Origin: Loxodes magnus
Lineage: Eukaryota > Ciliophora > Karyorelictea > Loxodida > Loxodidae
NCBI GenBank assembly: GCA_946699065.1
Contig: CAMPDV010002339.1
Location: 1 to 64,000, forward strand
Length of the DNA: 64,000 nt
Reading direction: 5' to 3'
Both the position numbers and the translations under genes were made by a program. Shown here in pieces: positions 26,591 to 37,099 of the stretch (position 1 is the first letter of the stretch; every line of letters starts with the position of its first letter). The notes under the pieces are model-generated. The model searched no databases. It saw only the letters and a program-made list of their open reading frames with translations, and was not told the origin of the DNA.

Positions 26591-28240
26591 ACTTTTAGCT
26601 TTAAATATTTTTACAGTAAAATGTTTAATATTTGAATATAAAATATAATAAAAATATATATTTTATTAATTATAAATATTTTAAAATTATTAAAATAGCT
26701 TAAAATTTTACATTATATATAATTTTAAATTTCAAGCTATAATAACAAATATCCTTGTTTAATATAAAAAATAGAAATTTTACTTTCATATTAATTAATT
26801 TTTCAAACCTAAGTATTTAAATTTATAATTATAATTATTTTGATCAAACTAATTAACTATAAATACAGATAATTTATATCTAAAAACTTTTTACTATAAA
26901 TAAAATTTTATTTCAATTCCAGTTTAATTTTAACTACTTTTTACTATAAAGAGATATTTCTTATACTTATTTAAAATAAAATAATTTATTAGTGTTAATA
27001 ACCAATTTTCTATTATTTATGATGCATTGTAGATAAATCAAAATTTTTAATTTTCAAGATAAAATTATTTTAATATTTGATTGTTTCAAATAATTTACTA
27101 TGATATAACGAAAGAAATTAAAATGATAGCTAGAGTTAAGATATAATTAATGTCACTCTTATAAAATCTAATTAAAATTTTAATTAGTTAAAGAAATTAA
27201 AAATATATTTACTTTTAATTAATTAATTAATCTAATAAACTTCTAATTAATTTAGTGCTTTAATAACTGAAAATATATAATATTGATGTTAATACTGCAA
27301 CTAGTAATTTTAAATAAGTGAATTTAATATATTAATAATTAGCTAATAAGTATTTAAATATTGAATATATTAAATGATAAACTAAATTAATTAAAATATT
27401 ATATTCTTAAACTTTAAATTACTTAAATGCTAATAATCTAAGCTTTTATAAACTATAACTTATTAATATAATAATTAAAATGCAAGTGAAGATACTATGC
27501 TAACGCTGCTTATATCTCTTTAACTTAACAAGGGCAGTAAAAGAAAATAACTTAGTTATAATAAATAATTAGCTAATACTTAGCACTTAAAGACATTGAT
27601 TACTTAATATAGAAACAGAATAAATTAAAGAAGTTAAAATAAATATCTAAATTCAAAAATTTAGTAGAAGTATTAATTTCCTTTTGAAATAATACTTTAG
27701 AAATTAGTAGCAGATAAAAGAGAAGAAAATATATAATCATTTAGCGGAGTAAATTAAAAAAAGTTATAAATTATATATAAAATTATAATTTAAAGAATGA
27801 TAAATGGAACTAGTATTATTTCAACCTTCTTAAAGTTCTTTGTTTTCCATTAGTGTTATTAGAACCTATTATTATGGTAGGAGGAATGGGAAAATTAATT
27901 AAAATAGAATATTCAAGAAAAATTTATAAAAGAAAGAATGAATAATGATAATAAATAGAATTTAAACTTATTATTATAATTTATCAGGATTTAGAACTCA
28001 AAAAAGATTTGCTTATTCTTTTATTCTAGATTTATCAAACCTTTTAGTGTTGAGAATAGATGTAGAAAGCTAAAAATAAAAGACTATAAGAATAACATAA
28101 GAGAGAAAACTAAATACTTCAGTATTTTTATGATTAAAAAGTATTTTAAAATAGCAATTTAGATATAATAAATAGATAAAAGATGTTAATTACTTATTAA
28201 TATTTTGACTGAATTATTATATATTATTTTTTAAAACCAC
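26591..28240. other. Very AT-rich spacer
   Basis: Long A/T low-complexity sequence with no sustained frame on either strand and no structured RNA that I can recognise. Confidence 0.5.
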
Positions 28241-28249
28241 CATAGTTGT

Positions 28250-28545
28250 TCGAAGGTGAACAACAAGGTCGTCTTCATCAGAGGTTGGGGAAGTTAAATA
28301 TCCATAATCGACTTTATGTCTTTCTCTGCTTTGGTTTGGCCTCGAGACATAAGATTCTTAGACCTTCGGCACTGGCTTAACTTGGATTTAATTCTGGAAC
28401 TAAAAAGAAATAATATTGCGAGCTTCATCAGAGGTGGGGAATTTAAGTACCCGTAATTGACACATGTCTTCCTCTGCTTTGGTGATGCAATGAGACACAA
28501 TCCTGCCATGTCCTTGGACCTCCAGCAAGTATTAAAGATTACGAG
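28250..28545 (-). repeat. Tandem pair of a ~150-bp higher-GC unit with coding traces
   Basis: The block at about 28272-28372 recurs at about 28426-28530 (shared: CTTCATCAGAGGT, CTCTGCTTTGG). On the minus strand both units encode a similar phrase, VNYGYLNSP and VDYGYLTSP, and the bases differ mostly at third positions (TAC/TAT, GGG/GGA). This suggests a once-coding repeat; one unit carries a 1-bp deletion. The protein family is not recognised. It stands out in base composition from the AT-rich flanks and may be part of an old insert. Confidence 0.5.
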
Positions 28546-28558
28546 TATTCTAAAATTA

Positions 28559-28672
28559 TATCAGTATTGAACATTTTTATCAGTACTGAATAATTATACC
28601 AGTATTGAACAAGGTTTATCAGTATCTGATAATTTTATCGGTAACAAACATTCTTGTCAGTATGAAACATTT
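28559..28672. repeat. Degenerate minisatellite, ~20-bp unit
   Basis: About six imperfect copies of a unit close to ATCAGTATTGAACATTTT lie in a row just beyond the tandem higher-GC block. Confidence 0.6.
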
Positions 28673-28679
28673 TTTTTTA

Positions 28680-28715
28680 AAGAGCTGCGCACCAACGAGA
28701 GTGCTACGCGCTCTA
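28680..28715. other. Imperfect GC-rich hairpin
   Basis: AGAGCTGCGCACC and GTGCTACGCGCTCT are near-complementary around a short loop, directly after the minisatellite. It could be a terminal structure of an insert or an RNA stem; no function assigned. Confidence 0.35.
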
Positions 28716-30099
28716 TAATCAAATTTATTTATTTATTATAGGCAAACTTTTAGTAGCTGAATTACTTTTTTCCATGCTAAACTCTTCTTTAATCAATAAA
28801 TGTATTTTTTAGTTTTTTTTACATTTAATGATAGTAATTGATGAATACTTCTAAAGCTTCTCTAAATAAATTCGTAATCTTGAAGTAAATTTTTTATTTT
28901 ATTTAAATTTTTTTTCAATTTCCATATTATCTGCTTGAGGTTAATTTTTTATTGATAATTTAAATTCTTCTTTAATTTTCATAGGATTTGATGCTATGTT
29001 TTTACTATTAATACAAATTTGGAAGTTAAAGATTCTTCTTAAAATTAAACTTAGCTTACTTAGCCTTGATTTTCCTTTCTTTATCTTACAAAAGTTGCCG
29101 AAGATTTTTTTTTTCGCCTTCAGGATATATTTTTCTGTATTAATTTTCTCAATTAAGTAATAAAACTGAATAATGTTTTACTCATAAAGTTTCTCAAGCT
29201 TTTTGAGTTTGTTATGAAATTCGTTATTTCTCAATCCTTAAGAGGAGTAGATTTATCTTATTGAATTTTTGATTCTTGTTAGTTAACTGAGACTAAAGAT
29301 TGATCAATTAGGCTAGAATTTAAGGTTTAAATTAACAAGTTTTTTCCCATTTTTTTATGCATAACATTCATAAAGTACTTATATTTTAAAATAAAAAATA
29401 ATTTTAGCAGTAAAATGTTAATACAAAAAATAAATATTAAAAATAGCAACTAAAAATATATAAAAAATAGAAATAAAATAAAATAAATAATTATTAATAG
29501 CATATTGATTACAATATGTATCATTTATTAATAAAAAACTTTTATTATATATTTTTTAATTACTATTCTTTTATAGTTTTATTTTAGTACAATAAGCAAA
29601 AATTTAAACTAAATTTAATTATAATGTTTTTTTTAGATTATTTAATTTTTTTAATGTTAATGATACAATATTAGAATAAAATTAATTATTTGAAAAATAT
29701 ATAAAAATAAATAGCAATATTTTCAATTATTAATTAGATTTTTAGAATAAGAATATTTAAAATTATTAAATTAAATATATTTTAGGTATTTTAGTTATTG
29801 TTTTGATTATGTTTATGAATGGTAAATTTTTAATTTATTTTTATAACGTGACTGATTTATTTCCTTCTTTTATATTTTAGTATTTGAGGATTTTTTTTGA
29901 TTTTATTTAGAAAAGGATATGATTTTTTCTAATTCAATGATCTTTTTGAATATTTAAATGAAAATATTTTATCTCTAAACTAAACAGAATTAGATTATAA
30001 ATTAAGATATTAACTATAATTTAAACTCCTAAAAATATTCTTAAAAGCAGACTAATTAAGTTTAAATTAAGATTATAATATCTACTATTTTTAATAATA
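28716..30099. other. AT-rich spacer
   Basis: Apart from T-rich stretches between 28.75 and 29.3 kb that could be minus-strand coding remnants without recognisable motifs, I see nothing here. Confidence 0.45.
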
Positions 30100-30945
30100 A
30101 TAATATACTAAATTAAAGTGTTCGTATCTTCAAGGATTTAAACCCCTTCAATACATACCTTCAGAGTTCGTTTCTTGAGATTTAAAGTAAAAGTTCGGGA
30201 CTCCCAGTTTTTATGGGGTTATGGCACTCCCTTGAAAAAGCCTCCTTCTAAATATTCTTCCATCCTTGTCTATATAAATTCTTGATAGTTCTCTCCAAAT
30301 CTCTTCACTGTTTCTTCTCTTTTTATCCAAATATATCTTGCATCTCTTGCATGTGTGGGATCTTGATTTGCACAGGTAGCACAGCTTGACGATCCTTCCG
30401 GGAGGAGTTACCTCTATGGGTTTTATGTATTCTAGTTCCATTTTATTTTCAGCTAAGGTTTAAGGTTAAATTCTTTTTTCTCCCAAAAGTTTCACTTCGA
30501 TTTCCTGCTTCATTAATCTTTCTTTATTGCTTTTATTTTTCTATAATAATTTATGGTTTTCTTTCTTTAATATTTAAACTACTTCTTATAGGTTACGGAT
30601 AGATTTCATAAGTTATTCTATTATTAGCTATTCATCATTTTTTCTATTTCTACATTGCTTTTACGTTACCACTTTTCATGTATTTGCTTGATCGTGGCTA
30701 TGGGAGTAAAAAGTCTCGCTTGCTTTAGTCAGTTTCTGCTGATTTAATTTCTGATTCAATTTAAGATTATCTTTATTTTTCAAATTTTGGGGGTTAAAGA
30801 ACCTAAGAAAATTATTATGTTATTAAAGAAGAATTAGAAGTCTCTGGTTTTCTTTCCTTTTTCTATGGAGCTGAAAAAAAACCCTTCTTGAGACCTTTGT
30901 CATTAATTTGAAAAATGGACTTAATAGGTAAATGTAAATGAATTA
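30100..30945 (-). pseudogene. Zinc-knuckle retroposon, frameshifted copy
   Basis: Reading leftward: an N-terminal GLKKGFFSAPQKKERKPET matches the GLQKGFFS start of the intact element at 20340. A coiled coil (LMKSIRNLQEVVQILKKEN) follows, then a perfect CCHC knuckle CYLCKSRSHTCKRC and the downstream motif DKDGRIFRRRL. The 3' end reaches an (ATT)n-type tail at 30102-30115. Two frameshifts separate the N-terminus, coiled coil and knuckle. The knuckle part alone is open for 76 codons under the standard code (30211-30441). One in-frame TGA reads as W (ANTWKVV). The phrase KLGVPNFYFK aligns with KLGDPNFYI of the 34-kb copy. I could not identify a clear target-site duplication. Confidence 0.65.
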
Positions 30946-31559
30946 TGAATGATATTTTGATATTAATTGAATTATATTGGAGTAAAATATTGATAGTAAT
31001 ATATTATGCAATTTACCATTATATTCTGTTTGAATAATGGTAATAAATAGCGTATTTAGTATATGATTTGATTGGTTTTAGTTACTAATAAAGACTAATT
31101 TAGATAACTTAAAGGATTTAAATATTATGCATTTTATTAATAATTTATAATATATTTACTAAGTTATCAGCTTATAGTTTTAAACTTTATTTTAACTTTT
31201 GTAAATTTTCCTTATTAGCTAGTATTTCTTCAATACTATCATTATAATGGATTTATAGAATTAATTATTATATTTAATTGATTAGTTATAGAATTCAAGT
31301 CACTTTTCTTTACTCAAAAGTATTTTCTCAATAACTTATAAAGTAAGAGTTAATCAAATAGGCTAATATAGCTAAATATTTTCTTAAGTTTAAAGAAATT
31401 ATTTATGTTCTTACCTTTTAATTAGATATTAAATAGTAAGATAATTACAGTTTAATGGTGAAAACATATCTGTTTGCTATTCAAATTACCTTTATTTATT
31501 TAGTCCATTAAAATGTTTAATTTTTCAATCCATTATCTCCTGTTTGTTATCTTATGTTA

Positions 31560-33243
31560 GTATACAATATTTTCTTTATCTCATTAAACTTATTTTTGAT
31601 ACTTTTTTAATTCATTTCTTAAACGTTTTCTTTCTTCTTTTTAAGTATCAGCAACATATCCACAAGTTAATTTAACTTCTTATTTTTGCTATATCATTAT
31701 CTAGCTTAACCAGCTTCAAAGAATATGTAGCTCATTGTGAAGCTTTTCCAATATTTTTCCAATTTTCAGTTTTTAGTAATATAACCTTCTTACTTATGAT
31801 CTATATCTGCTATTTTAACAATTAATAGATATCATCTAGTATTCTTTCCTAAACAATTCTTATGCTAATTATGCTATTAGTCCCTTAAAAAATAGTCTTA
31901 AACTTTCTTTTGTAGTAATCTAGGTTGGATCTTATGCTGAATTATTGCATTATAGTTTTAATTAATTCTAATAGCTACTATCCTACTGGATTTAGTTTAT
32001 TTGCTACAAATTATGTATATGTGCATTAAATCTCATACTATACTTATAAACTTAAATTGCTTTTAATTAGGCTTTCATAGAAACCGATTCATTATTCCTC
32101 AAGTAGGCGCATATACATTAAGTAAGATTCATACAAATTACAACCCTTCCAGTATTTCATTTTATTCCATTTACTTCATACTCTCTCCATATCAATTCTT
32201 CTTTAATATATAAAGCCACTCCTTTACTAAGTCTAGTTCCTTCTTGAGTCACCATAATATATCTTTTTCAAGCATTAATTTACATAACTCTTCTTTGCTC
32301 GACCTCTTATATTATCAGTTCTTATGTTTAATTAATTTAAAATATTCAATTTTCTTGATCTTGATTGTTTGATTCTTTCTATTTAGTATCATCAATTTAG
32401 CTTAGTCTTTTTCAAAACCAAAATACTCTAATGTTTGTATTTATGTTCAGGTTTTATGTATGCTATCTTTTCTGATATTATTTCTTGTTTATTATTAAAA
32501 ATAATTGCATCAGTTATGGAAGTTAGTTAGTTACTTATTGAAGCTTATTTTTTCAAAAGGTTCTGACAATTCCATTTTTCTCTCATGGTGTTAAGTTTTG
32601 GCTTTTCCATATATCTAAGTAGCAGAAATCATTTTATCTCAGCATTTATTCAGTTAAATAATTTTTTATATATCTTCAATTGTTGCCTATCTCGCATATA
32701 ATTATTTAAGCAATTTTATACTTTAGGATCCAAATTTTTGTATGCTACTCTTCTTTGTAATTTCTTTAGTTTTTCTATTTTTATTTATATATCTTTTATT
32801 TTAGTGTGTTATTTCTTGTTACATATTTACCACTTTTTTGATATTCCAATATAACTGATTATTAGCTTGATTTATTTTTTATCTTCTATATTACTTAGTA
32901 CTGTGTCTAATTTCTTACAGTTTACATATCATCATATTGCTAATTGATTTAACTTTACACGTAAATTTTTTTCTTCCAGTCAAGTAGGAATATTTTCTGG
33001 ATAAGTGGTTCGAATATTTCTAGGTACATAGTTGTTCCTCCATTAAGTCCTATTGTTCCTTTTGTTGTAAGCAAAACTGTTTTTTTTATATTTCCAAAGG
33101 CTTTTAGCTATTTTTATGTTTGAGCTAAGCAGTTATCTAAACCTAAAGAATATTTTATTAGTTCGTCATATTTTCCTTGCTTTTTTTCTCCATTCTAAAA
33201 ACTTGATTTGGATGTTACTGAGTAGTTCTTAGTGGTTTATCAT
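31560..33243 (-). pseudogene. LINE-like fragment: CCHC ORF1 and APE endonuclease, decayed
   Basis: The minus strand reads for about 300 codons with many TGA=W, including a zinc-knuckle remnant (VNCKK, then HSTKQY in a shifted frame) that matches CMNCKQKGHSTNQC of the plus-strand element at 37.9 kb. Next comes an APE-type endonuclease in broken frames: TDNIRG (motif N) near 32303-32340, FNAHIHNL (from GDFNA) near 32021-32040, and IDHKQ (DH motif) near 31780. Such an endonuclease nicks target DNA for target-primed reverse transcription. No RT motif (YADD/FADD) is seen downstream; similarity to copy B simply continues to 31018. Several frameshifts and a ~60-bp deletion relative to 48.1 kb show decay. 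Confidence 0.6.
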
Positions 33244-33289
33244 ATTAATCTCGAAAATTTATTATATAGAAAAATGGTCTCACCTATCT

Positions 33290-33985
33290 AGCAAAGCTCA
33301 AAATTATTACTTAATCGATCTGGAATTTCTCTTAAGTGAGAACCAAAAGCTATAATATTCGTTTCAAGAGCGACAGAGAAATATAATAGTCCTATAGGAA
33401 AGCATCACTGGAATTCACATCAATAGTAATTAGATCAAATAGCACTTAACCTTATTCATTCGACTGAACAAATTAATTAGAGAATTTAAGCGACGGAAGC
33501 AAAATTAGAGTTTTTCCGATAATATAATCAACAAATTTGTGAAATGGATTTCTTAGATCATGTAAAATCAAGGAAACGATCGGATGGACATAGAAGCAAA
33601 AGACCCATAGTAATTTATTATCAGGAAAAGAAAAATGCTGATACTGTAAAAAAATGGGACACAAGATAAGAGACTGTTGGTAGTTATTAAAAAAACAAGA
33701 ATATAAAAGCCAAAAATAATGGTATAATTTAAACAAGTTGTGATGCACGCAAGATGGCAGAATATTCAGAAAAAATGATTGTAAATCACTTAGAATGCTC
33801 CTAAATTCAAGCGGCTGAAGTAATTTCAACAAAAGTTGGTTAGGATTCGACACAGAAGAGATACTGAGAAAGAAAAGATGTAGATTGTCAAGAGATATGA
33901 TAACGAAGATCGGAACAAATTTAAAGTAGAAGGTGAATTTATTAAGCTTAACAAAAAATTTGATTTGTGACAAAATAATAATGTT
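33290..33985 (+). pseudogene. Gag-like zinc-knuckle ORF, copy A
   Basis: Plus-strand frame beginning LIDLEFLLSENQKLQ with coiled-coil character, then NDRMDIEAKDP. After a 1-base shift, a perfect CCHC knuckle CQYCKKMGHKIRDC at ~33635-33680 is followed by WQLLKKQEYKSQK and the motif TQDGRIFRKND, also seen in the 30-kb element (KDGRIFRRR). It faces away from the LINE-like fragment on its left. The minus-strand 166-codon standard-code ORF over the same bases is a shadow of this. Copy B (49.25-49.93 kb) has an insertion that destroys the knuckle. Confidence 0.6.
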
Positions 33986-34005
33986 GAAGTTAAGATAATC
34001 TATTA

Positions 34006-34020
34006 TATTATCTTATCTTA
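34006..34020. repeat. Target-site duplication, left copy (15 bp)
   Basis: TATTATCTTATCTTA, identical to 34966-34980. The unoccupied site exists as a single reverse-complement copy at 49940-49954 in the other segment. Confidence 0.85.
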
Positions 34021-34965
34021 ATAATAATATTAATTTTAAGTTTTCCGTTTTAGGGATTTCCGACCCCGTCAGGAAGACAGCAGTTCATGCTCTCTGCTGT
34101 TAAATATAAAAGTTCGGGTCGCCCAATTTTAGCGAGATTGGGAACTCAGATTTTTCCAGGTTTTCCCTCCTTTAACTTGCCTTGATTCCATCTTAATCTT
34201 GTATATTGAACCATCCAGATTGCAATACATTCTTTTCATTCTTGCTTCTTCTTTTTTCTTCTTTTGTTGTTCTTTTATCCAATAATTTCTTTATTTCTAT
34301 TAGAATTTCTAACACTTCCGATAAAAATGTCATACGCTTCCACAGCAGAAACATTTCTTTTTTATTTTTAATTATTTTTCTTGATTTGTTTGCTCTTTCT
34401 AGGCTTCGATTTCCATTTGTATAGCTCCAGTTTCGCTTTACTCTTTCTTAAAAGTTTACAACTTCTCTTCTACTTTTCCAAGTCTGTTTCTAAAGTTTAT
34501 TTTAGGATTCGTTAGTCTGACTTTGTGAGATATTCCAAAAGGCGTTAAGATCTCTTTCCTAGGACATAAGTCTTGACTCAATTCCTTCTGCTAGGTCTAT
34601 CTTTGCCATCAGCATATCATTGTCCTTCTTCAATCTCTTGACTTCTTCCTGGAGGTTCAGTACCACTTTGATGAGCTACTCCATGCTCATCTGGCCAGAG
34701 GGGTTGAACTCTGATACCTCCTGATGGAGAACAGACTTCATCTGTTTCCTCGATTTCTCGCTTGAGGTTGGAGTTTCCGTGTGTATATTCTTCAAGGTTG
34801 GCTTTCGTTCGTTTTGTTAGATTCCAAGTTGTTAGTTCAGTGTTGGTTAAGGTTGTGATAGAGAAGATTGCTAAGATTATTAAGACTTGGTTTCTTGCTT
34901 CCTCCCTTCCTTTTTGGCTTAGGAAGAGGTGGTATAGAAGCCTGACTTGAAACCTTCAACCATTT
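34021..34965 (-). mobile_element. 945-bp zinc-knuckle retroposon with perfect 15-bp target-site duplication
   Basis: A block richer in G+C than its flanks, bracketed by an exact 15-bp direct repeat and absent from the homologous place in copy B, where the target occurs once. Read leftward, it begins essentially at the ATG of its ORF (34963) and ends in an ATTAATATTATTATTA tail. It encodes only a coiled-coil/CCHC protein. The near-absence of a 5' leader suggests the mobile unit is a processed transcript with little leader. The empty site makes this the best-supported insertion in the window. Confidence 0.85.
34060..34963 (-). CDS. Coiled-coil zinc-knuckle protein (gag/ORF1-like), one or more frameshifts
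   Basis: The ATG at 34963 gives MVEGFKSGFYTTSSQ, matching the GLQKGFFS start of the 20-kb element. A Gln/Ser-rich stretch and a coiled coil follow (MEQLIKVVLNLQEEVKRLKK), then ERDLNAFWNIS. The frame must change before the knuckle CFCCGSVWHFYRKC (around 34290-34345), where W is TGA. After that ARMKRMYCNLDGSIYKIKM parallels ARIQRIFCNSNKRLYKIKS of the 20-kb ORF, so the two are clearly homologous. The C-terminus runs towards the (ATT)n tail with a TGA in SSWRGRKS or as the stop. The frameshift makes it uncertain whether this copy still makes a full protein. Role inferred: RNA binding or chaperoning of its own transcript. Confidence 0.7.
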
Positions 34966-34980
34966 TATTATCTTATCTTA
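34966..34980. repeat. Target-site duplication, right copy (15 bp)
   Basis: TATTATCTTATCTTA, exact partner of 34006-34020. Confidence 0.85.
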
Positions 34981-35502
34981 TGATTGATTTTTTATCGAGA
35001 GTATAGGTGTTATAATGGCTTGGCTTTATTATTGATTATAAAAGGGACATTTTTAAGTTATAGATTTTAGTTTAAATGATTAAAGGAAATATGTATTTTA
35101 AATTTGAAGATGTTGATTTGATGATAGTAGTGATGATTTAATTAGTATTTAGATAAAGTATAGCTTAATGATAATTTGATTATAGTTTTGATTTGATTAA
35201 ATAATAATAGAGTAATCTAAGTAGTACTTATATAATTAATTTAAGGATATAATTAAAGATAGTTTTTTTGACTGAGTTGAATATGTTTTAGTATGCTATA
35301 AGCTGTATGTTTTATCTGAATAATAATAATATTTAAATAAAAAATTTTGAAGATGTTTAGATAAAATTTAATTCTTTATTTATTTCAGACACTTTAAATA
35401 TTTAATAACATATTTACCTAATTATAGATCTTTAAACTACTTCTTTATTAATGAGATTATATTTAAATATCATTAATAAAATAGATATTATTATTATGTT
35501 TA

Positions 35503-36897
35503 TCAGTTATGATTTCTAATACTTCTATAACTCAATTTTTCTAAATCAATCCTCATTATTGAAACTCTTTCCTATTCTTCAGCAAAAGTATATCCATAGT
35601 TATTTCTTATTTTCATCTCCGTTAAAGCTATAACATCTTTAAAAATTTAGCTTTATTCTCATTATTCTTTGCTTCTTTTATATATTCTTCTTGAATAATC
35701 TTCACTAGAATAATTTTTACCACCTCCAAATATGACAAGTGGCTCTAAACAAACTATAGGAAAAGCAACAGCTTCAGGAAGATTCAAATTTTACTTACTC
35801 CATCTATCACTCTATATGTTATACTTTCATATATCTTTTAAAGTTTATTCTTTCTAATTTAACCCTCCAAAAGAGTAAATATTTTTTTCATCTTTATCTA
35901 CTACTAAAGTTTAGCAAACTATTTTAAATGGAAATTAAGAGCAGTTTTATCATTTACTTTAGTTTCCTATCTTTAACTTTTCTACTGATTATAATATTTG
36001 ATTTTTACTAATTAATCCTCCAACCACATAAAGATAATTATAAGTAGCTGCTATTCCAAAGCCACATCTTCCCTCATTTAGATCACTTAGTTTTATACTA
36101 TTACCTTCATAATCAAATTATCAAGTTTCTTTTATTCCTTTATTTTAATTTCTGTTATATCCTCCAATTAAATATAACTTATTTTAATATTCTATACTTT
36201 TACTGCTTCAAGGAATTATAATTTAAACTTAGATTTATCGTAATTACTCTGTTTAAATATTAAATAAACTTAATTTTTAAATCCATTAATCAAAAAAGTG
36301 AATATAGTTAGATTATATAAAGTGGTAGCTTAGTTTATGTTAATTAGTCTAAATCTTATTTGGTTACTTAGTATTGTATTATAGTTTTTATCTTATTAGA
36401 TTGTAAGTTAATTTAGAGTTTAGTATTGTAGGTGGTTATGAGTTATATTAGAGTATAGTTGGTTTTAGTGATTAGTAGAATTAGATAATATTTGAGTGTT
36501 ATTTTTGGTAGATAAATGTTGGTTAATGATTGATGATGATATTAGTTAGTGGTATTATGAGAGTATTACTAATGTTTGATTATTTGGTTGTAATGGTTTT
36601 AGATTTTTCCATAATTTACCTCCTTATCTCTTTTAATTTCTATCTAGCATCTTAAATCTTTTATATGTATTATTAGTTTTAAAATATCACTCTTATTAAA
36701 TCACTTTCTTAAGGTAAATCATCAAATCTAAAATGGAATCCTTTTTAACAAATAGGACATTACATTATGCCTTATAATCAGTACTGAGTATTCAAACACA
36801 AACCACAGTAAATATGTCCACAAGGTAAGACAGTTGGAAGAGCATTAGTTAAGTTGTAATCTTCTAAGCAGATTAAGCATTTTGGTAACGCTTACAT
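35503..36897 (-). CDS. RING-kelch protein, copy A
   Basis: One frame of 465 codons from an ATG at 36897 to TGA at 35503-35505. The N-terminal RING finger has CLICLEDYNLTNALPTVLPC, then GHIYCGLC and CPIC, with Zn ligands in C3HC4 order, so E3 ubiquitin ligase activity is likely. A charged helix and a low-complexity Asn/Thr/Gln linker follow. The C-terminal half has kelch repeats: LYLIGGYNRNQ, LYVVGGLIS, IYSFGGLNQKEQ, VIFGGGKNY with partner aromatic positions ETWQFDY, DIWKYNIQSDRWSK. Trp is encoded by TGA in QYWLQG, IPWSSK, ETWQF, SKWQN, DIWKY and EQWEQ, and by TGG in DRWSK. The kelch propeller would recruit substrate for the RING. Two further copies (43173-44567 and 50355-51749) have exactly the same length. 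Confidence 0.85.
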
Positions 36898-37099
36898 TTT
36901 TATTATTATTTAGACTACAAAAGCTATAAAGCTAATTTATAACAGTTACCATCAAAAATTAGTATATAAATATCTATTATTACATTATTACTTTATTACA
37001 TACTTTAAATAATCCAATATTAGGATATTATATCAAGTACCAATCTCACAATTCGAATGCCGCCAATCTAGGATCGAGATTGCTAGGTAAATTTAACAA

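Noticed and set aside
28559..28672. CRISPR array
   Set aside because: Short degenerate head-to-tail units without unique spacers, in a eukaryotic nuclear context.
30785..30800. GGGGGTT as a telomere-like repeat
   Set aside because: Occurs once; there is no tandem array of a ciliate telomere repeat in the window.
33473..33973. 166-codon minus-strand ORF under the standard code
   Set aside because: It is the antisense shadow of the plus-strand gag-like ORF, whose CCHC knuckle CQYCKKMGHKIRDC is unmistakable.
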